NCBI GenBank assembly: GCA_021771755.1
Contig: JAETOL010000003.1
Location: 186,001-250,000 of the forward strand
From: Lachnospiraceae bacterium
GTDB taxonomy: Bacteria; Bacillota; Clostridia; Lachnospirales; Lachnospiraceae
DNA length: 64,000 bases
Direction of reading: 5' to 3'
Positions 17,292 through 24,923 of this stretch are shown in pieces. The position numbers and the translations under genes are program-made. The notes under the pieces were generated by a model that was not told the origin of the DNA, did not search any database, and saw only the letters and a program-made list of their open reading frames with translations. Position 1 is the stretch's first letter; the number at the start of each line of letters is the position of its first letter.

Positions 17292-17481
17292 TTTGAGAAA
17301 AAATGCTGAAGGTTATTCTGATCCGACGGTATATATGGCTTTAAGAAATATTGAAAGGAACGACGAGGAAAGGTTTCGTAAACTTCTTGATACGATATTT
17401 GCGCTTTGTGAATTGTCGGATTTTCACATCGAAGAGCGAATTGTGATCAAGGACAAACGGACAGGAAGGATTTGGAGGTAA
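17278..17481 (+). CDS. phage protein of unknown function (67 aa)
   Basis: A short charged protein (SDPTVYMALRNIERND, then FALCELSDFHIEERIVIKDKRTGRIW). No motif is recognised. AAGGGGACG precedes the ATG within the upstream gene. It ends 6 bases before the ribbon-helix-helix gene and is probably part of the same transcript. Confidence 0.5.
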   Translation: MAKDDLRKNAEGYSDPTVYMALRNIERNDEERFRKLLDTIFALCELSDFHIEERIVIKDKRTGRIWR

Positions 17482-17487
17482 TGGGGC

Positions 17488-17667
17488 ATGAGAAATCGAG
17501 GAAGACCGCCGAAAACGGATTCTAAAACTGACCAGTTTCGGGTGCGGTTAGATGCAGAAGAACGGGCAATGATGGAGCATTTATCTGTAGAATCCGGCAT
17601 GAGTATGTCTGAAATTTTAAGAAGAGGGCTTCGGATTCAGTACAACATGGCTCGATTTTCACATTAA
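17488..17667 (+). CDS. ribbon-helix-helix DNA-binding protein
   Basis: A 59-residue protein with the RHH/CopG pattern: basic N-terminus (RNRGRPPKTDSK), a beta strand DQFRVRLD, helix EERAMMEHLSVESG and helix MSMSEILRRGLRI. TTGGAGGTAATG provides the ribosome binding site. RHH dimers bind short direct or inverted repeats in DNA. The repeat-rich noncoding region begins one base after its stop codon, so autoregulation or origin control through those repeats is plausible (inference). Confidence 0.75.
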   Translation: MRNRGRPPKTDSKTDQFRVRLDAEERAMMEHLSVESGMSMSEILRRGLRIQYNMARFSH

Positions 17668-18050
17668 ATGTGTATCCAATAAATGGTTATTTCTGCCCAC
17701 TTTTGAGTTTTGAAAAGTGACCACAGCCCACTTTTTTTGACCAATGGAGAAAAATTGGGGAGAATTTTTGAGAATTTAGGGACTTGTACGGACGATTTTG
17801 GTCAAATTTCTGGCCATTTGCCCGGTTTCTGCCCACTTTTAAAACATGGATTTGACCAAAAAATAATTTTTGTGTATCCAATAAAAAAGTCCGGAAACCC
17901 GCATAAACACTGGGTTTTTAATTATTGTGTATCCATTTAATAGCCGTTTTTGGTCAAATGCCCACTTTTTTCTTTATTTAATTGCGATAAAAAGTTTTAA
18001 TATTTATAGTAGTATGGCAATAAAAAGTGGGTTTTTGACCACGAGCTAGT
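17668..18050. repeat. iteron-like repeat region (candidate origin or operator array)
   Basis: A noncoding AT-rich stretch with three interleaved repeat families. TGTGTATCCA occurs at 17669, 17871 and 17926; the first two copies extend to an identical 15-mer ending AATAAA. GCCCACTTTT occurs at 17695, 17726, 17831 and 17960, with a near-perfect inverted copy at 18022. TTTGACCA occurs at 17736, 17851 and 18034 and inverted (TGGTCAAA) at 17799 and 17951. No open frame here looks like a gene. The arrangement is typical of iterons in replication origins or of regulator binding arrays; the adjacent RHH gene is a candidate binder. Confidence 0.65.
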
Positions 18051-18100
18051 AAAAGCATAATTATGTTCTGGAAAAATTTTCTTTTATTTTACCATAACCC

Positions 18101-18110
18101 ATGCTATACT
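18101..18110 (+). promoter_or_regulatory. extended -10 promoter for the leader RNA and 18309 gene
   Basis: TGCTATACT at 18102-18110 is a good extended -10 element (TGn plus TATACT). No convincing -35 lies 17 bases upstream (TTTTAT at 18082). It sits just ahead of the inverted-repeat leader and after the repeat region, which fits an independent promoter for the cargo gene. Confidence 0.45.
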
Positions 18111-18116
18111 AAAAGA

Positions 18117-18271
18117 GCCACACAAATGAAAAATCGCATTACGTTTAAGGGAATCATTTTGGTAAAAAGTGTATTCTCTCTTTACTTATACCCTTAAACG
18201 GAGCGAGATTGTGTGGCAACAAGTGAGAGATGCCTTTTTCGGTGCGTCTCTCGATGGGGCGCACTTTTTTT
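18117..18271 (+). ncRNA. structured leader RNA with attenuator-like end
   Basis: Two perfect nested inverted repeats define a long hairpin: GCCACACAA (18117-18125) with TTGTGTGGC (18209-18217), and inside it CGTTTAAGGG (18142-18151) with CCCTTAAACG (18191-18200). Downstream, GAGAGA (18225-18230) can pair with TCTCTC (18247-18252), while GTGCG (18242-18246) can pair with CGCAC (18260-18264) followed by seven T residues. The last two pairings exclude each other, as in a transcription attenuator. The gene at 18309 follows. I do not recognise the RNA as a named class. Confidence 0.55.
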
Positions 18272-18308
18272 GCGCTTAGTATGTTATACGGGAAGGAGCT
18301 TCACAAAG

Positions 18309-19319
18309 ATGTTCGAGGTAGAGAGTTGTGATAAGATTGTTGACATTTCTCAAAGAAGAGACTATAAAAAGCTCAATCTCTCGGTGAATCAGAAAATTCA
18401 AATAAATGGTCTCATGCAACAAATGCCAACCCTGGCGGTGACGAATACCATGAGTAATGCATATATTCTACATTTTCCAGAAGGAATAAGTGGCAGTCTG
18501 ATGCACTATAAAAATGGTGGTTATGGAGTAGCAGTGCAAGGAACTGACGGAAAAATTGTAGCACATGCCTCCTTAGAAAAAATGCAAACGCAAGCCGCGA
18601 TTATGCAAGGCTTTAATGTTATGGCGATTGCATCTGGTCAATATTTTTTATCTGAGATCAATCATGAATTAAAAGAATTAAGTAAGACCATTGATAAGAT
18701 TTTGGAATTTTTATATAGTGATAAGAAAGCGGAACTTATTGCTGAAGTCAGTTTTACGAAGTACGCCTATGAGAATTACCACTCTATCATGTCATTCGAT
18801 GAACAAAAAATGGCTACTATAGGAAGTTTACAGTCAGCGAGAAAAGTTGCGATGAAAGATATTGAGTTTTATATGTCTGATTTAAACGATACGACGACAG
18901 ATACTTCAGATTTGCCGACAAGCGTTGAAAAAGCGTTTCGGATTAAAAGTTGCCTTGAGTTGTCTATGCAGCTTCATGTTATGAGCAGTTTGCTGGAAAT
19001 TTATTATTCTCAGAATTTTGATAAGAACTATACGGAATGGATTGAGAATAATGTGGTGGAATATCTGGCAAAATGCGAAAACCGGATGCTTAGCTGTTTT
19101 AGTAAGCTAAGCGCAAGTATTCATGATTATAAAAATTCGCCTTTGAAAAAGATCAATAAAGAGGAACTCGCAGAAAAAGTCAATAAAGTAATTGATTTCC
19201 TGGGTACAGGAAAAGAATCAGATATGCGAAAACAGTTCCGTTCAACGCTGTATTCGATGGATAGAGAAATGAAGTATTACATTGATCAAGATGCGAACGT
19301 ATATTTGAAAACATCTTAA
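18309..19319 (+). CDS. accessory (cargo) protein of unknown function (336 aa)
   Basis: A soluble, largely helical protein. Residues 35-100 contain NAYILHFPEGISGSLMHYKNG and DGKIVAHASLEKM; a conserved-looking helical block follows (KILEFLYSDKKAELIAEV, FTKYAYENYHSIM, ARKVAMKDIEFYM). No enzymatic motif, signal peptide or membrane helix is visible, and I cannot name the family. ATG 18309 has AAGGAG about 10 bases upstream; longer in-frame reading into the leader has no ribosome binding site. With its own promoter, structured leader and terminator it forms a separate unit inside the prophage, typical of a lysogenic-conversion or defence gene. Confidence 0.6.
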   Translation: MFEVESCDKIVDISQRRDYKKLNLSVNQKIQINGLMQQMPTLAVTNTMSNAYILHFPEGISGSLMHYKNGGYGVAVQGTDGKIVAHASLEKMQTQAAIMQGFNVMAIASGQYFLSEINHELKELSKTIDKILEFLYSDKKAELIAEVSFTKYAYENYHSIMSFDEQKMATIGSLQSARKVAMKDIEFYMSDLNDTTTDTSDLPTSVEKAFRIKSCLELSMQLHVMSSLLEIYYSQNFDKNYTEWIENNVVEYLAKCENRMLSCFSKLSASIHDYKNSPLKKINKEELAEKVNKVIDFLGTGKESDMRKQFRSTLYSMDREMKYYIDQDANVYLKTS

Positions 19320-19347
19320 GAATATAAGATTAAAAAAAATATATTTA

Positions 19348-19381
19348 ACAGAGATACTTGGATTGGTGTCTCTGTTTTTTT
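19348..19381 (+). terminator. Rho-independent terminator after the 18309 gene
   Basis: ACAGAGATAC (19348-19357) pairs with GTGTCTCTGT (19366-19375) with one G-T pair, an 8-base loop, then a run of T residues to 19381. It closes the cargo transcription unit. Confidence 0.8.
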
Positions 19382-19491
19382 ATGCTCTTTTTTGCGCGCG
19401 AAAAATACATTCCCTTTTATGAAGAGAGAGGTAAAATAGGCATTTTAGAAATGACATCCTCTTTTTATGTTTTTGTGAAGGAGACTTATAA

Positions 19492-19782
19492 ATGTTAGAA
19501 AGTAAATTTCAGGCAAATTTAATCAAAAGATTAAAAAAGATGTTCCCTGGCTGTATGGTTATGAAAACCGATCCAACTTATATTCAGGGTATTCCTGATT
19601 TGCTAATTCTGCATAATGACAAGTGGGCCTCCCTGGAATGTAAAAAAAGCGCTGGCGCAAAAAAGCAACCCAATCAAGAATATTATGTCGGACGAATGAA
19701 CGAGATGTCGTTTTCAAGATTTATTTGTCCGGAGAACGAGGAGGAAGTATTAAATGAACTTCAACAATCATTCAAGCCTTGA
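19492..19782 (+). CDS. VRR-NUC domain nuclease
   Basis: A 96-residue stand-alone VRR-NUC domain (PD-(D/E)XK superfamily): MLESKFQANLIKRLKK (the N-terminal Glu), KTDPTYIQGIPDLLIL (catalytic Asp in IPDLL) and ASLECKKS (the ExK element). Viral VRR-NUC proteins act on branched or single-strand-containing DNA during recombination or packaging. GAAGGAGAC precedes the ATG. It overlaps the next nuclease gene by 29 bases. Confidence 0.85.
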   Translation: MLESKFQANLIKRLKKMFPGCMVMKTDPTYIQGIPDLLILHNDKWASLECKKSAGAKKQPNQEYYVGRMNEMSFSRFICPENEEEVLNELQQSFKP

Positions 19783-20308
19783 GGGGCAGCACGCTTTTCT
19801 GGGAGCCAGTAAGTATCATTGGATTAACTACGATGAAGAAAAAATCGCAGAATCGTATTCGAAATTTATGGCAACTCAAAAGGGTACGGTTCTACATGCT
19901 TTTGCAGCACAGTGTATTCTGTTGGGACAGAAATTACCTAAGTCGCAGAAAACATTGAATATGTATGTGAACGATGCAATCGGTTATAAAATGACGCCGG
20001 AACAAATTCTTTATTATTCAGATAATTGCTTTGGAACAGCGGACTCAATAGTATTTCGAAATCGATTGTTGAGAATTCACGATTTGAAGACCGGAGTGAT
20101 TCCGGCTCACATGGAGCAGCTTGAAATATACGCTGCTCTTTTTTGTTTAGAGTATGCAGTGAAACCATCAGATATTGATATTGAACTGCGGCTCTATCAA
20201 AATAATGAGATCGTTTATCACAATCCAACCACCGAAGATATTGTTCCAATTATGGACAAGATCATAACCTTCGATAAAATCATCAACAAAATTAAACAGG
20301 AGGGCTAA
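19754..20308 (+). CDS. PD-(D/E)XK nuclease (RecB/Cas4-like)
   Basis: A 184-residue protein with the pattern of RecB-type phage nucleases: GTVLHAFAAQCI with the N-terminal His, FGTADSIVF with the motif-II Asp, LRIHDLKTG (DxK catalytic element) and MEQLEIYAALF (the QxxxY helix). This is the order expected of a RecB-family exonuclease core, though shorter than most. With the VRR-NUC protein it forms a recombination/DNA-processing pair placed before the DFDGD-motif gene. Confidence 0.75.
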   Translation: MNFNNHSSLEGQHAFLGASKYHWINYDEEKIAESYSKFMATQKGTVLHAFAAQCILLGQKLPKSQKTLNMYVNDAIGYKMTPEQILYYSDNCFGTADSIVFRNRLLRIHDLKTGVIPAHMEQLEIYAALFCLEYAVKPSDIDIELRLYQNNEIVYHNPTTEDIVPIMDKIITFDKIINKIKQEG

Positions 20309-20311
20309 ACC

Positions 20312-23056
20312 ATGAATCGCATTGTCGAGGAAATTTTAATGCATTACGGAATGCCAAGGCGTTCTGGACGTTATCCATGGGGTTCTGGTGATAACCCTTA
20401 TCAGCACAGCGGAGATTTTCTGAGTCGTGTACAGGAATTAAAGAAGTCTGGACTTAGCGAAACAAAAATTGCTGAAACAATGGGATTAACGACAACCCAG
20501 CTTCGGACTCAGATGAGCCTGGCAAAAGATGAAAGACGGACGCTTCAGGTTGCGACTGCAAAAGGACTCAGAGAAAAGGGCTATAGCTTAAATGAGATTG
20601 CTGAGAAAATGGGATTTAAAAATGATTCTTCTGTAAGATCGCTTTTGAACGCTGATTCGGAAGTCCGTATGAATCAGGCAAAAACAACTGCTGAATTTTT
20701 AAAAAAGCAGATTGATGAAAAGGGCATGATTGATGTCGGAACAGGCGTAGAGCGTGAACTTGGAATTTCAAAAGAAAAATTGAATCAAGCCCTTTATATT
20801 TTGGAGATGGAAGGTTATCCAGTCTATGGCGGGCGTGTTCCGCAGGCAACAAATCCTGGGAAATTTACAACTTTAAGTGTAGTGTGTCCTCCTGGAACTG
20901 AGCACAGGGATATTTATGACTTTGAAAACATTCACTCATTACGTGATTATATTTCGTATGATGAAGGAGAGTCATTTAGAAAATCATTTGAATATCCATC
21001 AAGTATGAGTTCTGATCGATTAAAAATTCGGTATAAGGATGAAGGTGGGGACGACAAAGACGGTGTTATTGAAATTCGTCGGGGAGTTGCTGATTTGTCG
21101 CTGGGGAATTCTCATTACGCACAGGTTCGCATTATGGTGGATGGAACGCATTATTTGAAAGGAATGGCAGTTTATTCTGATAATCTTCCTGAAGGAGTGG
21201 ATGTGCTTTTCAATACAAATAAAAAATCCGGAACTCCGATGACCGATGTTCTCAAAAAAGTGGAAGACGATCCAGATAATCCATTTGGCTCTTTGATTAA
21301 AGAACATGGCGGTCAAAGTTATTATGATGATCCGAAAGGGAAGTATACCGATCTAATCACTGGAAAAAAGCAATCACTGTCTCTTATCAATAAACGGGCA
21401 GAAGAAGGCGATTGGGGAGAATGGAGCGATCATTTGCCTTCTCAGTTTCTGTCAAAGCAAAGTATGCAACTGATCAATAAACAGTTAGGTTTGGCGGCTG
21501 CGGATAAAAAGGCAGAGTTTGATGAAATTTGTTCTCTGACCAATCCAACGGTAAAGAAGGCACTGTTGAAATCATTTTCTGATGATTGTGATGCAGCAGC
21601 GGTTCATTTGCAGGCAGCGGCATTGCCGAGACAGAAATATCAGGTTATTCTCCCACTTACTTCTATAAAAGATAACGAAGTATATGCACCGAATTATAAA
21701 GATGGAGAAACAGTTGCGTTGATTCGCTATCCGCATGGAGGTACATTCGAAATTCCCATTCTGACAGTCAATAATAAACAGCCGGAAGGGCGAAGAGTTT
21801 TGGGAACTACGCCGGCAGATGCAATCGGAATCAACAAGAAGGTTGCAGACCGTCTATCTGGTGCCGACTTTGATGGCGACACGGTTATGGTTATTCCGTG
21901 TAATTCTTCCAGAAGCAAAGTGAAGATCACATCCACGCACACTTTAGATGGACTTAAAGACTTCGATCCAAAGATGTCTTATGGAACCATTAAACGAGGG
22001 GACAATTATTATAATGCCAACGGACAGAAGATCAAAGTCATGAAGAATACTCAGACGGAAATGGGAAAGATAACAAACCTCATTACCGATATGACACTCA
22101 AGGGAGCGATACAGGATGAACTCGCAAGGGCGGTTCGTCATAGCATGGTAGTTATTGATGCTGAGAAACATAAACTCGATTATAAGCAAAGTGAGATCGA
22201 TAATGGTATCTCTTCATTAAAAAAGAAATACCAGGGAACCGTTGACGCAGATGGTCGTTACCATGAAGGGGCGGCAACTTTAATTTCCCGCGCAAAATCT
22301 GAGACACCTGTTCTTAAACGGAAAGGAAGTCCCATAATCAATGAGGATGGTTCGCTTTCCTATAAGGAAGTCGTGGAGGAGTATACGGATAAAGATGGTA
22401 AAGTCAAAGTCCGTACTCAGAAGAGTACAAAAATGGCAGAAACAAAAGATGCCAGAACTTTATCATCCGGGACTCCTCAGGAGGAAGCATATGCCGATTA
22501 TGCTAATAAGATGAAATCCTTGGCTAATCAAGCCAGACGGGAGATGGTGAACAGCGGAAAGATAGCCTACTCCGCTTCTGCGAAAGCAGTATACCAGCCG
22601 GAGGTAAAGTCATTAATGGCTAAGCTTAACGTGGCATTGATGAACGCCCCTCGTGAAAGGCAGGCACAGGTAATTGCTAACGCTACCGTTGCCGCAAAGA
22701 AGAAAGATAATCCTGATATGACAAAAGCTGAGATTAAAAAAGCAAATCAGCAGGCATTGTCGGTGGCACGAGCATCCGTGGGGGCAAAGAGAAGCATGAT
22801 TGAAATTACAGATCGGGAATGGGAAGCAATCCAGGCAGGAGCAATCAGCGAGAATAAGCTTACTCAGATTTTAAATAATACGGACATCGATACTCTTAGG
22901 CAAAGAGCAACGCCTCGTGCAACCACTGCTTTAAGTACAGCCAAGGTAAATCGTATTTCAGCAATGAGAGCATCTGGATACAGCACTTCTGAGATAGCGG
23001 AAGCTCTTGGCGTATCGACGTCTACTGTCTCTAAGTATTTGAATGGAAAGGGGTGA
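20312..23056 (+). CDS. RNA-polymerase-like DFDGD double-psi-barrel protein with HTH domains
   Basis: A 914-residue protein. Residues about 45-115 carry two helix-turn-helix segments (SETKIAETMGLTTTQL, SLNEIAEKMGF), and the last 30 residues a third (TSEIAEALGVSTSTVSKYL). In the middle, RYPHGGTFEIPIL (R472) leads after 35 residues to LSGADFDGDTVMVIP with DFDGD at 519-523. That is the metal-binding motif and context of the large-subunit barrel of cellular RNA polymerase (RxP...NADFDGD), and of YonO-type phage and RNAi polymerases. A lysine-bearing stretch around 275-310 (HYLKGMAVY, NTNKKSG) could be the partner barrel. The gene directly precedes the packaging and structural module. Confidence 0.7.
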   Translation: MNRIVEEILMHYGMPRRSGRYPWGSGDNPYQHSGDFLSRVQELKKSGLSETKIAETMGLTTTQLRTQMSLAKDERRTLQVATAKGLREKGYSLNEIAEKMGFKNDSSVRSLLNADSEVRMNQAKTTAEFLKKQIDEKGMIDVGTGVERELGISKEKLNQALYILEMEGYPVYGGRVPQATNPGKFTTLSVVCPPGTEHRDIYDFENIHSLRDYISYDEGESFRKSFEYPSSMSSDRLKIRYKDEGGDDKDGVIEIRRGVADLSLGNSHYAQVRIMVDGTHYLKGMAVYSDNLPEGVDVLFNTNKKSGTPMTDVLKKVEDDPDNPFGSLIKEHGGQSYYDDPKGKYTDLITGKKQSLSLINKRAEEGDWGEWSDHLPSQFLSKQSMQLINKQLGLAAADKKAEFDEICSLTNPTVKKALLKSFSDDCDAAAVHLQAAALPRQKYQVILPLTSIKDNEVYAPNYKDGETVALIRYPHGGTFEIPILTVNNKQPEGRRVLGTTPADAIGINKKVADRLSGADFDGDTVMVIPCNSSRSKVKITSTHTLDGLKDFDPKMSYGTIKRGDNYYNANGQKIKVMKNTQTEMGKITNLITDMTLKGAIQDELARAVRHSMVVIDAEKHKLDYKQSEIDNGISSLKKKYQGTVDADGRYHEGAATLISRAKSETPVLKRKGSPIINEDGSLSYKEVVEEYTDKDGKVKVRTQKSTKMAETKDARTLSSGTPQEEAYADYANKMKSLANQARREMVNSGKIAYSASAKAVYQPEVKSLMAKLNVALMNAPRERQAQVIANATVAAKKKDNPDMTKAEIKKANQQALSVARASVGAKRSMIEITDREWEAIQAGAISENKLTQILNNTDIDTLRQRATPRATTALSTAKVNRISAMRASGYSTSEIAEALGVSTSTVSKYLNGKG

Positions 23057-23065
23057 ATTGGTTAA

Positions 23066-23311
23066 ATGGCAGCGCAATGTGCACTAACAACGTTTGATAA
23101 TCCTTTTGACCCATTTGAACAGTTTACTTCTTGGTTCCTGTTTGATGAAGAGAAAGGCTATCATTCAACGTCATACTTAGGAAGAATTGTTCGAACTTCT
23201 GATCAGTTTTCTGATGAAGAAAATGAGATTGAGATTGAACGAGCAATTGATGAAATAATTAAGTATGACTTTAGAGACATTTACAGAAAAGTAAAACGTT
23301 CAAAAGGATGA
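23066..23311 (+). CDS. conserved small phage protein (81 aa)
   Basis: An 81-residue acidic protein (TTFDNPFDPFEQFTSWFLFD, then GRIVRTSDQFSDEENE and ERAIDEIIKYDF). It follows the DFDGD gene by 9 bases and belongs to a family found next to that gene in related phages, as far as I recall. Function unknown; a role as accessory factor to the larger protein is an inference from adjacency. Confidence 0.6.
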   Translation: MAAQCALTTFDNPFDPFEQFTSWFLFDEEKGYHSTSYLGRIVRTSDQFSDEENEIEIERAIDEIIKYDFRDIYRKVKRSKG

Positions 23312-23802
23312 TTTGCAAAATCCCTAATAGAGTTTGAGGCTAAATTGTAATCCGTCTAATTTTAAAGTGACGATGAAGTTGTGCGACTTTTATTAGGATT
23401 CTCAAGTCATATGAAGAAGGAATATTGATAACTTTCTTATGATTACATATGCAGAGAAGAATTTTGTGATTGAAATCTTCCTACAAGTAGGACTGCTAAG
23501 AGATAGAGGGGGGTCTGCTGAAAATGCACCCCCTCCCTGCATCGCGGCGGTCCTAAAAAATTCCCCGGCGGATATTTTGGAGAAGTGTTTTACTTTTTCA
23601 GCAGCACTTAAACGAGCTCATAAGGTTTGATTAGGCAATTGGTTGTGGTTCTTTTTGCTCTTTTTCTCCTTTCAGTAAATGGATTGATATCTTGCTTTGT
23701 GAGCTCTTTTAAATGCTGCTAAACCTATGGAAAAGGTTAGCACATGGATTCTAAAACCGTATACAAACAAAGGAACAATTTAGTGAGAGGAGGCAGTAAG
23801 TT
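23312..23802. other. noncoding structured region, candidate cos/packaging site
   Basis: About 490 bases without a convincing gene. It contains a GC-rich island at about 23506-23572 within AT-rich DNA; its first part folds as GAGGGGGGT (23506-23514) with ACCCCCTC (23528-23535). A 21-base inverted repeat with 19 matches lies at 23600-23620 and 23700-23720. CTGCTGAAAA (23515-23524) is the exact complement of TTTTCAGCAG (23595-23604), so the arms can pair in alternative ways. The position between the early region and the HNH/terminase genes is where cos-type phages keep their packaging site. A 63-codon open frame at 23439 crosses these repeats and is not believed. Confidence 0.5.
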
Positions 23803-24141
23803 GTGAAAAAAGCTAAAACTGTAAGCCCTGCTTCTTCCAAAAAGATCCGACCGGCACTAACACCAGAGGCAAGAGAAAAACAGATGATTTCGTTAGCTGT
23901 TGATTTGGCTGAAAGACAACTGATAGAAGGAACTGCCTCTTCGCAGGTGATTACTCATTATTTGAAATTGGGTTCATCAAGAGAAAAAAAAGAACAGGAG
24001 AGATTGGAAGAAGAAAACAATTTACTGAGAGCAAAAGTGAAAGCTATTGATTCTACAGACGAAATGAAAAATCTCTATAAAGATGCGATTGAGGCTTTTC
24101 GTACTTACAGTGGGCATGGAGATGAAGATGAGTACGATTAG
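23803..24141 (+). CDS. phage protein upstream of terminase, possible small terminase subunit
   Basis: A 112-residue basic/helical protein starting at GTG 23803 behind GAGAGGAGGCAG. It contains a helix-rich core (ARQ-type LAERQLIEGTASSQVITHYL) and a coiled coil (EKKEQERLEEENNLLRAKVKAI). Position and size fit a small terminase subunit or packaging adaptor, but the sequence does not match a standard TerS family that I recognise. Confidence 0.5.
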   Translation: MKKAKTVSPASSKKIRPALTPEAREKQMISLAVDLAERQLIEGTASSQVITHYLKLGSSREKKEQERLEEENNLLRAKVKAIDSTDEMKNLYKDAIEAFRTYSGHGDEDEYD

Positions 24142-24547
24142 AACATATTCGGAACTGATTTTATTGCCAACTTTTAAAGAACGCTATGAATATTTACGTC
24201 TTAGCGGAAGGGTTGGTGAAGAAACATTTGGTTTTGACAGATACCTTAATCAAACTTTTTACAAATCTGAAGAATGGAAATCTATTCGGGATTTCGTAAT
24301 TGTTCGCGATAATGGGTGCGATTTAGGGGTCACTGGACACGAAATTTATGGAAGGATTTTAATACATCACATGAATCCAATCGTTCCAAAAGACATTCTA
24401 AGAAGAAGCGAGCTTCTGTTAAATCCGGAATATCTTATCAGTACCGTTTTAACAACGCACAATGCAATACATTATGGCGATGACAGTTTGCTGGTTTCAG
24501 AGCCAATAGAGCGGACGAAGAATGATACTTGTCCGTGGAAAAAATAA
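24128..24547 (+). CDS. HNH endonuclease-like packaging protein
   Basis: A 139-residue protein with FYKSEEWKSIRDFVIVRDNGC and IYGRILIHHMNPI, matching the HNH pattern (RDxxxC...IHHMNP) of nucleases encoded beside terminase genes, where they assist DNA cleavage at packaging. LTTHNAIHYG supplies a second His region. I chose ATG 24128 because GGAGA lies 5 bases upstream; in-frame ATGs at 24116 and 24122 are alternatives. It overlaps the preceding gene by 14 bases. Confidence 0.7.
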   Translation: MSTIRTYSELILLPTFKERYEYLRLSGRVGEETFGFDRYLNQTFYKSEEWKSIRDFVIVRDNGCDLGVTGHEIYGRILIHHMNPIVPKDILRRSELLLNPEYLISTVLTTHNAIHYGDDSLLVSEPIERTKNDTCPWKK

Positions 24548-24566
24548 CAAGATGGAGGATACCGGT

Positions 24567-24923
24567 ATGGAGAGCATATTAACATCTGTTAAGAAAATGC
24601 TCGGGATTACGGAAGAGTATGAACACTTTGATGCTGATTTGATTATGCACATTAATTCGGTGTTTTCGATAATAAACCAGCTTGGCGTCGGACCGTCAGA
24701 AGGATTTATGATAACAGATAAAAGTGCGGTTTGGAAGGAGTTTATTTCAGACGAAGCAAAGCTTCAGATTGTCAAATCTTATATGTATCTGAAAGTAAAA
24801 CTTCTGTTTGACCCGCCTCTTGGCTCTGCCGTAATTGAAGCAATGAACAGACAGATTAGTGAATTTGAATGGCGGCTCAATGCCGCTGCTGATTATAAAG
24901 AGGAGGAAAATCAAAATGAATAA
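24567..24923 (+). CDS. head-tail connector-like protein
   Basis: A 118-residue helical protein (FDADLIMHINSVFSIINQLGVG, then AKLQIVKSYMYLKVKLLFDPP and NRQISEFEWRLNAAADY), a pattern of gp6-type connector/adaptor proteins in HK97-like phages. Start 24567 is set by GGAGG 8 bases upstream. It overlaps the next gene by 8 bases. Confidence 0.65.
   Translation: MESILTSVKKMLGITEEYEHFDADLIMHINSVFSIINQLGVGPSEGFMITDKSAVWKEFISDEAKLQIVKSYMYLKVKLLFDPPLGSAVIEAMNRQISEFEWRLNAAADYKEEENQNE

Noticed and set aside
17687-17940. Short open frames on both strands within the repeat region
   Set aside because: Their sequence is determined by the nucleotide repeats; neither has a ribosome binding site or a plausible protein.
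17668-18050. CRISPR array
   Set aside because: Repeats are only 8-15 bases, irregularly spaced, in mixed orientation and of three kinds.
18117-18271. T-box or known riboswitch
   Set aside because: No T-box sequence or recognised aptamer core is visible, and the downstream gene is not a tRNA synthetase, transporter or metabolic gene.
23439-23630. 63-codon open frame in the pre-terminase region
   Set aside because: It crosses the inverted repeats and GC island, has no ribosome binding site and gives a protein without features.
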